Made by a program: the position numbers and the translations under genes. A DNA stretch of 45,163 nt from Vibrio mexicanus (GTDB lineage Bacteria > Pseudomonadota > Gammaproteobacteria > Enterobacterales > Vibrionaceae): positions 1-45,163 of the forward strand of contig NZ_JYJP01000105.1 in NCBI RefSeq assembly GCF_001012815.1, given 5' to 3'. Under the pieces are notes generated by a model. That model did no database searches and had not been told where the DNA came from. It worked only from the letters and a program-made list of their open reading frames with translations. Shown here piece by piece: positions 9,087 through 16,554 of the stretch; the first letter of the stretch is position 1, and every line of letters starts with the position of its first letter.

Positions 9087-10395
9087 GTTCTAGCTCTTTC
9101 TCGTTTTGATTCGATGCACTTTTCACGGGCTTCGGTGTGATAGGGGAACTGTTTTGAGAACGTTCCCTCTTTGAATAATTATCCCAAATAAGTCTTGGGT
9201 CTAGGCTCTCGGCGGCAAGCATGGTGAAAACCACAACGGCTCCAAATGCAACGGCGCCAAAACCTGGGGTGAAATTAAGTATCTGGTCGCGGTCAACCAA
9301 TGTCATCATGATAGAGATAACAAACAGATCCATCACCGACCACTTACCAATCCATTTAACCGCAAAGTAAATCATCATGCGCTGTTTGTGAAACACTTTG
9401 CGCTTAAATTTAATGGCGAGTAGCAAATATCCGAGTCCTAGAATTTTTGCTACGGGAACGACAATACTGGCGACAAAAATGATGATAGCGATGCCCAACA
9501 TGTCCGTATTTACCAGAGAAGCAACCCCAGAAAAGATGGTGTCTTCAAGACGTTTACCGTTGGTGATTAATATCGAAATGGGGATCAGGTTGGCTGGAAA
9601 AATGGCAATGGTTGCGGCGATAAGGTAGGCCCATGTCTTTTGAACGGAGTTCGGCATGCGGTGATGCAGTTCCGACCCACAACGAACACAGCTTTCTCCC
9701 TCTGGTTGGGACAAATGACAGCTGTGACAATGAACTTGTTTCTTTTCAAAATGAAATGCTTTTTCACTGCGCCAAGCCTCCCAGTAACGTCTTACGCTGA
9801 CCCGAGTGATCAAAAGCACAGTGGTTAATTGCAGCATGACCAAGCCTAATAAGCCTGGACCAACGAAAATATCGGAGTAGTCTTGCAGCTTAAAACAAGA
9901 AACGGCGATGCTGACCAAAAACACATCGAGCATAACCCAATGTTTCAGTTGCTGAACCAATACCAATGAATATTTGAGTACCTTAAACCAGCGATAACGA
10001 AGCGCGAGGTGAGCGGTAGCGACAGAAGTGCAGACCAGAAGTGGGGCAATAGAGCTACAGAACAAGATCAGTAACCCCAGAATGACAAACCCTTCGGACA
10101 TAAGGGTGAGTGTACCGGCAGGCAGAGTTGCTGGGATCATAACTCCAACAAGACGTATGCTGATGAACTCGAAGAAGTGAGACGGAATGAATAGCAATAA
10201 GCACGTAATCGCAATGGCGAGGTTACCGGAAAGAGAGGGCTTGCCTCCTCGATATAACTGAGTGCCGCATCGAGGGCAGTAAGCACTTTTTCCATGCGCA
10301 ACAGGAACGACTTCGACGGGAAGTTCACAACCTTGGCATAACCGAATCGTCTCGGTATTACCTTCTGGTAAGTCAGTTTCGGTCTGTTGCGCCAT
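9079..10395 (-). CDS. letA: LetA (YebS), PqiA-family inner-membrane partner of LetB
   Basis: This 438-residue inner-membrane protein has two tandem PqiA domains. Each is preceded by a zinc-ribbon-like motif: CQGC near residue 20 with CPRC near residue 39, and CHSC near residue 222 with CVRC near residue 236. Each domain has about four hydrophobic segments. LetA is thought to pass lipids to or from the LetB tunnel in the periplasm. I prefer LetA over PqiA because the partner gene has seven MCE domains and the neighbours are rsmF and msrC, as in E. coli yebR-yebS-yebT-rsmF. It overlaps letB by 8 bases, indicating translational coupling. The gene is intact. Confidence 0.92.
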   Translation of the reverse strand: MAQQTETDLPEGNTETIRLCQGCELPVEVVPVAHGKSAYCPRCGTQLYRGGKPSLSGNLAIAITCLLLFIPSHFFEFISIRLVGVMIPATLPAGTLTLMSEGFVILGLLILFCSSIAPLLVCTSVATAHLALRYRWFKVLKYSLVLVQQLKHWVMLDVFLVSIAVSCFKLQDYSDIFVGPGLLGLVMLQLTTVLLITRVSVRRYWEAWRSEKAFHFEKKQVHCHSCHLSQPEGESCVRCGSELHHRMPNSVQKTWAYLIAATIAIFPANLIPISILITNGKRLEDTIFSGVASLVNTDMLGIAIIIFVASIVVPVAKILGLGYLLLAIKFKRKVFHKQRMMIYFAVKWIGKWSVMDLFVISIMMTLVDRDQILNFTPGFGAVAFGAVVVFTMLAAESLDPRLIWDNYSKRERSQNSSPITPKPVKSASNQNEKELEHE

Positions 10396-10440
10396 TAATC
10401 CCTGATTCCATTGCGTTACAGTGTCTCTTTTCGACTGCCT

Positions 10441-12237
10441 TTAATTGAGAGACTGTAAATTGCCATATAACGTTTGATAGAGTCCTTGCTCTGCCACAAG
10501 TTCCCCGTGTGTGCCTGCTTGAGCGACCTGTCCATCTTCTAATACGTATATAAGGTCCGCTTGTTTCACTGCAGATAATCTATGCGCGACGATTAATGTC
10601 GTTCGGCCTTTCAAAAATAGAGACAAGGCCTTATGAAGCTTTGCTTCGGTTGATGTATCCAACGCCGAAGTTGCTTCATCCAAAATTACAAACTTAGGAT
10701 CGCTTAACACCATGCGAGCGATGGCGAGCCTCTGCCTTTGTCCACCGGATAAGCGAATACCATTACGTCCGACTTGGGTATCGAGGCCATCGCTTAATTG
10801 GTTAGTCACATCACTGAGTTGGGCGATTTCTAGTGCTCGCCAAAGTTCCGTATCTTTAAACTTGCCACCCAGTGCCAGATTATGCCTTAAAGTGTCGTTG
10901 AATAGTATAGGTTGTTGTATTACAACAGCTATTTGTTCACGAATGAGATCAAAGCCTATGTCGTCTGTATTGGCGCCATTGAATTTGATCGTTCCAGACG
11001 ATTGTTGATAAACGCCTATAAGTAATTGTATTAGTGTGGATTTACCACCGCCGCTCGCGCCAACTAACGCCACCTTCTTGCCCGCTGGGATAGACAGCGA
11101 CAGATTGTTTAATACTTGCTGCTCAGCATTATACGAGAAGCACACATTGTCTATTTGAACATCGACTTCTCTGTTTGCTTCAAATGGGTTGATTTTACTA
11201 TTCGGCCGCTGTTCTTCTTCTGTATCCAGAAGGCTATTGATGCGATTTAGCGCCGCTTTTGCGCTATACCATGAAAACTGAATGCCGAGTAACTCTTGTA
11301 CTGGCGTTAACATAAACCATAGATAGCCGAACACCGCGAAGATTTGGCCTATGGTGAGGTCACTAAACAGTACCATGAGCATTGCTACGGCTCTAAATAA
11401 CTCAAAGCCCAATAAAAATAGAAGAAAAGAGACGCGACCAGCGGCTTCTGATTGCCAAGCGTATTTATCTGCATCTAACCGAATCTGATTCGCTTGCTCT
11501 TTGAGTTCGTTTAGGAAAACGCGTTCTTTATTTGCTGCTCGTAATTGGTAGATGCCATCAAGGGTTTCGACCAGTCGGTTTTGAAACCGCTCGAAAGATT
11601 CATTTTCACGGCGCTTGAGGTGTTTTACTTTGCTACCAAGTTTGCGAGAAAAGTAGATAACGATAGGGTTAACCAAAAGAATAAAGAGGCCAAGTCGCCA
11701 GTCTAACCACAATAAAACGCCAGCTGTTCCCAGCACTGTAAGTAGGCTAACGATGAACTTACTTAATGTGGAGCCGATGAAGGTATCGATAGTCTCAATA
11801 TCGGTCACAAGGTGAGAGTTGATGCCGCCGCTACCTTTGGTTTCATACTGCTTGATGCTAATCCGGCCTAACTTATCGATCATGAGTGTACGAATTTGGT
11901 AGGTGATCGTTTTAGACACCAAAGTAAATTGTCGGCTTTGAAAGATGTTCAAACCTTGGCTTACCGATCTCATTAGGCAAACTAATATAAGGGTCAGGCC
12001 AATGTATCCGGTCGGCGTTTGCCACTGAACAGGAAGAACTTTGTTCATCATATCAAGCCCGCTGGCAGGCTGGTTCAACAGCACTTCGTCGACCATTAAC
12101 GGCATTAGAAGGGGAATCGGAACACTGATAAGGGTTGCCAAAATCGCAATGGCATTAGCTATCAATAGCTTAGACTTGTGTTTTTTTGCTTGTGTTATAA
12201 GCCAAGAGCGGCTAATAGTGTGTGTGTGATCAGGCAT
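10441..12237 (-). CDS. ABC exporter, fused membrane and ATPase domains
   Basis: This 598-residue half-transporter of the type I exporter fold carries about six N-terminal membrane segments (about residues 24-300) and a C-terminal nucleotide-binding domain. The latter shows Walker A (GASGGGKST), Q-loop, signature LSGGQRQR, Walker B with FVILDEATSALD, and the H-loop VAHRL. It would work as a dimer in the inner membrane. The substrate cannot be told: it is related to MsbA/MdlB-like lipid and drug exporters, but MsbA is essential and normally sits elsewhere next to lpxK. It stands between letA and msrC, where E. coli has no gene. It lies 45 bases upstream of letA on the same strand, so co-transcription is possible. 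Confidence 0.88.
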   Translation of the reverse strand: MPDHTHTISRSWLITQAKKHKSKLLIANAIAILATLISVPIPLLMPLMVDEVLLNQPASGLDMMNKVLPVQWQTPTGYIGLTLILVCLMRSVSQGLNIFQSRQFTLVSKTITYQIRTLMIDKLGRISIKQYETKGSGGINSHLVTDIETIDTFIGSTLSKFIVSLLTVLGTAGVLLWLDWRLGLFILLVNPIVIYFSRKLGSKVKHLKRRENESFERFQNRLVETLDGIYQLRAANKERVFLNELKEQANQIRLDADKYAWQSEAAGRVSFLLFLLGFELFRAVAMLMVLFSDLTIGQIFAVFGYLWFMLTPVQELLGIQFSWYSAKAALNRINSLLDTEEEQRPNSKINPFEANREVDVQIDNVCFSYNAEQQVLNNLSLSIPAGKKVALVGASGGGKSTLIQLLIGVYQQSSGTIKFNGANTDDIGFDLIREQIAVVIQQPILFNDTLRHNLALGGKFKDTELWRALEIAQLSDVTNQLSDGLDTQVGRNGIRLSGGQRQRLAIARMVLSDPKFVILDEATSALDTSTEAKLHKALSLFLKGRTTLIVAHRLSAVKQADLIYVLEDGQVAQAGTHGELVAEQGLYQTLYGNLQSLN

Positions 12238-12324
12238 TTTAATTGAGAATAAGTCCTATTTTAGTTTAGGGTCACATAATACGTATAAGTCACAATGAAG
12301 TCTCCTATTTACAGAGAAGTTAAT

Positions 12325-12798
12325 ATGAAAATAGAACATTACCATCGCTTAACCAAACAAGCTGTCGCATTACTGGAATCTGAAACAGATCTTGTTGCTA
12401 ATCTTTCTAATCTAAGTGCACTGCTGAATTTAGAACTAGAAGATTTAAATTGGGTGGGTTTCTATTTGATGAAAGGAGGTGAGTTGGTTCTTGGTCCTTT
12501 CCAAGGTAAGCCTGCTTGCGTGCGTATTCCGGTTGGGCGAGGTGTATGTGGTACAGCGGTGGAACAAAACCAAGTTCAACGTGTCTACGATGTACATCAG
12601 TTTGAAGGACACATTGCTTGTGATGCAGAAAGTAATTCTGAAATTGTTATTCCGTTTAGCATTGGCGGAGAAATAGTAGGGGTTCTGGATATCGATAGTC
12701 CAAAAATTGGTCGATTTAGCGAGGTTGACGAGGAAGGTCTGGTATTTTTGATGACAGAAGTTGAAAAGCTGCTCAATTCACACGCTAACAAGGCATAA
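12325..12798 (+). CDS. msrC: free methionine-(R)-sulfoxide reductase, GAF domain
   Basis: The enzyme reduces free methionine-(R)-sulfoxide with the help of thioredoxin. The 157-residue protein is one GAF domain with the three family cysteines: Cys65 (KPACVRIPVG), Cys75 (RGVCGTAV) and Cys99 (HIACDAESNSE). An in-frame ATG exists at 12295. I choose 12325, because MKIEHYHRLTKQA aligns with the family N-terminus and AGAGAAG lies just upstream. It begins the plus-strand series msrC-proQ-prc and is divergent from the ABC exporter, with an 87-base gap that must hold promoters for both. Confidence 0.93.
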   Translation: MKIEHYHRLTKQAVALLESETDLVANLSNLSALLNLELEDLNWVGFYLMKGGELVLGPFQGKPACVRIPVGRGVCGTAVEQNQVQRVYDVHQFEGHIACDAESNSEIVIPFSIGGEIVGVLDIDSPKIGRFSEVDEEGLVFLMTEVEKLLNSHANKA

Positions 12799-12827
12799 AT
12801 TAACCTTATAGTGTGGTTTTTCGTTTG

Positions 12828-12879
12828 CAGGTCACTATAATACCTGATTAATTACTCTTAATGCTCGCGGACAGTCCGC
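12828..12879 (+). promoter_or_regulatory. proQ promoter and leader palindromes
   Basis: TATAAT at 12836-12841 is flanked by the inverted repeat CAGGT...ACCTG (12828-12832, 12842-12846), so a repressor could cover the -10. Further down, GCGGAC-A-GTCCGC (12867-12879) is a perfect 13-base palindrome 18 bases before the proQ start, possibly a 5'-UTR hairpin. The -35 is weak. Confidence 0.4.
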
Positions 12880-12896
12880 AATAACCAGGAATCCTC

Positions 12897-13532
12897 ATGG
12901 AAAACACTGAAAAGTTAAAAAACAGCAAAGAAGTTATCGCATATATTGCTGAATGTTTCCCTAAGTGCTTTACTTTAGAAGGTGAAGCAAAACCATTGAA
13001 AATTGGTATTTTTCAAGATCTTGCTGAACGATTAAGTGAAGACCCTAAAGTAAGTAAAACTCAGCTACGTGCAGCGTTAAGACAGTACACATCATCATGG
13101 CGTTACCTACACGGTGTAAAACCGGGCGCAACTCGCGTTGATCTAGATGGTAATGCATGCGGTGAACTAGAAGAAGAACACGTAGAACACGCTAAAACAG
13201 CGCTTGCTGAAAGCAAGGCTCGCGTACAAGCTCGTCGTAAAGAACAAGCGCAAAAAGCACGTGAAGAAGGTAAGGCAAAAGCGAAACCGGCTAAAAAGCC
13301 TCAAGCTCGCCGCCAACAGCCTAACTCACAGAAAGCACAAAAGGCACCAAGTAAGCCTGTAGAAACACGTGCACTGAATGCTGACGAAGTAACTGTTGGT
13401 AATCAAGTGAATGTGAACATGGGTAAAGGAAACATGGCTGCGACCATTGTTGAAATCAATAAGGAAGATGTGCGTGTTCAACTAGCAAACGGCCTACAAA
13501 TGGTTGTTAAAGCGGAGCACTTGCGCGCATAA
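12897..13532 (+). CDS. proQ: RNA chaperone ProQ
   Basis: ProQ is a global RNA-binding protein that stabilises small RNAs and mRNAs. The 211-residue protein has the order expected for ProQ. An N-terminal FinO-like domain (about residues 5-120) contains ECFPKCF and [26 protein letters not shown] very basic Lys/Ala/Gln-rich linker (about residues 120-165) follows, then a C-terminal Tudor-like domain ending [10 protein letters not shown]. The start is supported by AGGA 6 bases upstream. prc begins 17 bases after the stop, so the two are probably co-transcribed, as in E. coli. Confidence 0.96.
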   Translation: MENTEKLKNSKEVIAYIAECFPKCFTLEGEAKPLKIGIFQDLAERLSEDPKVSKTQLRAALRQYTSSWRYLHGVKPGATRVDLDGNACGELEEEHVEHAKTALAESKARVQARRKEQAQKAREEGKAKAKPAKKPQARRQQPNSQKAQKAPSKPVETRALNADEVTVGNQVNVNMGKGNMAATIVEINKEDVRVQLANGLQMVVKAEHLRA

Positions 13533-13549
13533 AGGAGATACTCCTACGC

Positions 13550-15544
13550 ATGAAATGCCGTTCAAAATTGACTCTGATTGCTGCTAGCCTTTGGCTAGCA
13601 GCAACATCAGCTCAGGCTCTAGAAGCCAAAATTAGCAAAGAAGACTTACCAGTCCTCGCCCCTGAAGTTCAACATGCTACTGCGAGTAAACGAGTTACTT
13701 CTCGATTTACCCGTTCTCACTACAAGCACTTCACCCTCAACGACGAGTTCTCTCAAGCCATTTTTACCCGTTACATTGAAATGCTTGATTTCAATCGTAA
13801 TGTTTTCACTCAAGCGGACATTGATTCGTTCAATAAGCTGTCTGTTGGTCTTGATGACCAGCTCAAAAATGGTGAAAACCAGATTGCTTTTGACGTATAC
13901 AACCAATCGATAATCCGTCGCTACGAGCGTTTCAAATATGCGTTGTCTCTGCTCGACGAAGAGATGAAGTTTGATACGGACGAAGTCATTGTTCTTGATC
14001 GTAGCGAAGAAAGTTGGGCGAAAGATACGGCGGAGCTCGATGAGCTTTGGCGTAAAAGAGTAAAATACGATGCTCTGAATCTTAAGTTGACGGACAAAGA
14101 GTGGCCAGAAATCAAAGAGATTCTTGGCAAGCGCTATAACAACGCGATTAAACGACTCAGCCAAACTCATAATGAAGATGCATTCCAGCTGTACATGAAT
14201 GCATTTGCCCGCGAAGTTGATCCGCACACGAGTTATCTCTCTCCTCGTAACGCTGAACAATTCCAATCGGAAATGAATCTTTCGTTGGAAGGTATTGGCG
14301 CCGTTCTTCAAATGACGGACGATTACACTGTGATTCGTTCACTTGTTGCTGGTGGCCCTGCGTCGAACAGCAAGCAGTTGGGGGAAGGAGATAAAATCCT
14401 TGGTGTTGGTCAAGACGGTGAAGAGATCGTTGATGTTATCGGCTGGCGTTTAGATGATGTCGTACAGTTAATCAAAGGTCCGAAAGGGACCAAAGTGATG
14501 CTGCAGATCTTGCCAGAAGGTAAAGATGCAAAAAGTCACGTTGTCACAATTGTTCGAGACAAGATTCGTTTAGAAGATAGGGCGGTTAAGTCAGAAGTTA
14601 TCGAACAAGATGGCAAGAAGATTGGTGTTCTTGAAGTGCCAAGTTTCTATGTTGGCCTTGCTAAAGATACAGACAAGCTTATTACAGAACTAACCGAACA
14701 AAACGTTGATGGCATTATCGTCGACTTGCGTAACAATGGCGGCGGTGCCTTGACTGAGGCTACAGCACTTTCAGGTCTGTTTATTGAGAGTGGCCCAGTA
14801 GTTCAAGTTCGAGATAGCTACGGCCGTGTCAATGTCAATAGCGATACCGATGGTAACATTAGCTATAAAGGTCCATTGACTGTTCTCATCAACCGTTACA
14901 GTGCTTCGGCATCTGAAATTTTTGCAGCGGCAATGCAAGATTACGGACGGGCGATTATTCTCGGTGAAAACTCATTCGGTAAAGGTACGGTTCAACAACA
15001 TCGCTCTTTGAATCACATCTATGATCTGTTTGAGAAAGAGCTGGGCTATGTTCAGTACACGATTCAGAAATTCTATCGAATCAATGGCGGCAGTACGCAG
15101 AACAAAGGTGTTGTACCGGATATCAGTTTCCCATCTGCTGTCGATCCTGCAGAAACGGGGGAGAGTGTTGAAGATAATGCTCTGCCTTGGGACCAGATCG
15201 ACCGAGTGAAATATCAAACATTACAACGTAACGATGAGATCATCGACAAGTTAAATGCTAAGCACGTTGCTCGTATCGCTGATGACTTAGAGTTCTCGTT
15301 CATTCAAGAAGATATTGCCAAATATCAGTTGGAAAAGGACGACAACACGCTGTCACTAAATGAAGCGGTTCGCCGCGCAGAGAGTGATGAGTCAGACGAG
15401 TTACGTTTGTCACGTATTAATCAGAGACAAGTTGCGAACGGCGATGAAGCTTTCAAGGCTTTATCAGACGTTCCAAAGGATTATGAAGTGCCAGATGCTT
15501 ATTTAGATGAATCTGTTGCTATCATGATTGATCTGATTAAGTAG
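13550..15544 (+). CDS. prc: carboxy-terminal processing (tail-specific) protease Prc
   Basis: Prc is a periplasmic serine protease that degrades or trims proteins from the C-terminus, including FtsI and murein hydrolases. The 664-residue protein has a signal peptide (MKCRSKLTLIAASLW... cleaved near AQA, residue 23) and an N-terminal helical domain. A PDZ domain begins at about residue 243 (LEGIGAVLQMTDDY). The S41 protease domain has the catalytic Ser near residue 454 (NRYSASASE) and Lys near 477 (ENSFGKGT), which matches E. coli Ser452/Lys477. A strong terminator follows at 15566. Confidence 0.97.
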   Translation: MKCRSKLTLIAASLWLAATSAQALEAKISKEDLPVLAPEVQHATASKRVTSRFTRSHYKHFTLNDEFSQAIFTRYIEMLDFNRNVFTQADIDSFNKLSVGLDDQLKNGENQIAFDVYNQSIIRRYERFKYALSLLDEEMKFDTDEVIVLDRSEESWAKDTAELDELWRKRVKYDALNLKLTDKEWPEIKEILGKRYNNAIKRLSQTHNEDAFQLYMNAFAREVDPHTSYLSPRNAEQFQSEMNLSLEGIGAVLQMTDDYTVIRSLVAGGPASNSKQLGEGDKILGVGQDGEEIVDVIGWRLDDVVQLIKGPKGTKVMLQILPEGKDAKSHVVTIVRDKIRLEDRAVKSEVIEQDGKKIGVLEVPSFYVGLAKDTDKLITELTEQNVDGIIVDLRNNGGGALTEATALSGLFIESGPVVQVRDSYGRVNVNSDTDGNISYKGPLTVLINRYSASASEIFAAAMQDYGRAIILGENSFGKGTVQQHRSLNHIYDLFEKELGYVQYTIQKFYRINGGSTQNKGVVPDISFPSAVDPAETGESVEDNALPWDQIDRVKYQTLQRNDEIIDKLNAKHVARIADDLEFSFIQEDIAKYQLEKDDNTLSLNEAVRRAESDESDELRLSRINQRQVANGDEAFKALSDVPKDYEVPDAYLDESVAIMIDLIK

Positions 15545-15565
15545 CGGTTTTTCATAAACTTTTTC

Positions 15566-15594
15566 AAAAGCGGACCCATAGGTCCGCTTTTTTT
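15566..15594 (+). terminator. terminator after prc
   Basis: AAAAGCGGACC and GGTCCGCTTTT form an 11-bp stem with loop CATA, ending in seven T. Its stem is A/T-flanked on both sides. Confidence 0.93.
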
Positions 15595-15605
15595 GTGAAC
15601 CGAAT

Positions 15606-15627
15606 AAATGTGATTTAGATCAAATTA
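15606..15627. promoter_or_regulatory. CRP-like binding site
   Basis: AAATGTGATTTAGATCAAAT plus TA differs from the CRP consensus (AAATGTGATCTAGATCACATTT) at three positions and keeps the TGTGA half. It lies 59 bases before the start of the next gene, a suitable distance for activation of that gene. Confidence 0.6.
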
Positions 15628-15685
15628 CTTAGCATTATCGAAAAAGCCCTCCTAAGCTTAAACAAAAAAGTGTGAGGTAGAGCAT

Positions 15686-16369
15686 ATGAGATGGATCCTA
15701 GTATTAGCAGCAATTCTTACGTTTTCGACGGTATCGAATGCTGAAGAAAACACAAACCCACAAAAGAATAAGAATGACTTAACTCAGTTTGATATGCCGT
15801 TATTGCTAGGCGATTGGTACTTGTTTAATGACAATCCTGAGGCGACAAAAGAGAACTTTATTGCCATTAAACTCACACTCGATTCAAATTATGCCTTTAC
15901 TATCGATATTCAGAAAAAAGACTACAGTGTTGACCATTGGGAAGGTTTGTACACCGCCAATGAAGATACGATCATACTGGGCTTGAACACAGACGAGCCG
16001 CAAGTTTACGGCTATCAAGCTAATCACAATATGCTCAACTTAAACGGTGTGACATTTACAAAGGCGTTATCCAACTCGCTCGCGGGTATGTGGTCGAGTG
16101 AAAGTTTAGGTGGTTCGGATTTATTGGCGAGTGATGTCGAGAAAATGGACTTACTGTTGCAGCCGGACTTCGTGTTCATGTTTAGAGTGAGTAACGATGA
16201 CGGACAAGAAGCGATACACCAAGGTGTGTATTACACTGAAGGTGACCATCTTGTATTGCTGTATGCGGATGGTGAACACGATACTCGATACACCTTGAAT
16301 AGTGACAAGCTCACATTAGAAGGTGAAAACGGAGATATGTTTGCAGTTCTTAATCGAGTTACTGAGTAG
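15686..16369 (+). CDS. secreted protein of unknown function
   Basis: I do not recognise this 227-residue protein. A signal peptide (MRWILVLAAILTFSTVSNA, cleaved near residue 19) sends it to the periplasm. After a short charged spacer there appear to be two similar halves, each starting with a segment of the type LLGDWYLF or LAGMWSSE and continuing with beta strands ending in YTANEDTIIL or YTEGDHLVLL. This suggests two copies of a lipocalin-like beta-barrel domain. There is no cysteine pair or lipobox. A CRP-like site lies upstream, and GAGG about 6 bases before the ATG supports the start. It is flanked by terminators, so it forms a single-gene unit. Confidence 0.85.
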   Translation: MRWILVLAAILTFSTVSNAEENTNPQKNKNDLTQFDMPLLLGDWYLFNDNPEATKENFIAIKLTLDSNYAFTIDIQKKDYSVDHWEGLYTANEDTIILGLNTDEPQVYGYQANHNMLNLNGVTFTKALSNSLAGMWSSESLGGSDLLASDVEKMDLLLQPDFVFMFRVSNDDGQEAIHQGVYYTEGDHLVLLYADGEHDTRYTLNSDKLTLEGENGDMFAVLNRVTE

Positions 16370-16446
16370 GCATTCCATATTTATGACTACAATTAACACA
16401 TCGCATGACCAAATAGATTGGAAGCGCTAGCTTAACCAGCAAATTG

Positions 16447-16479
16447 ACGAGGTATTTCTTAGAGATACCTCGTTTTTTT
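16447..16479 (+). terminator. terminator after the secreted-protein gene
   Basis: ACGAGGTAT and ATACCTCGT form a 9-bp stem with a 9-base loop and seven T. It precedes pepN. Confidence 0.92.
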
Positions 16480-16554
16480 ATACCTGTCATAGTAATCTAG
16501 ACTAATTATATTAACGGTGAATCAATCACTGAACCCAGTCACAAGGAAAATGAC

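Noticed and set aside
13646..14311. Long antisense open frame of 221 codons inside prc
   Set aside because: It mirrors a well-supported gene, its residue make-up is poor and it has no ribosome-binding site; it is a shadow of prc.
14535..14547. matS-like sequence GTCACGTTGTCAC, one mismatch
   Set aside because: It lies inside prc and has a mismatch at a conserved position; it is probably coincidental.
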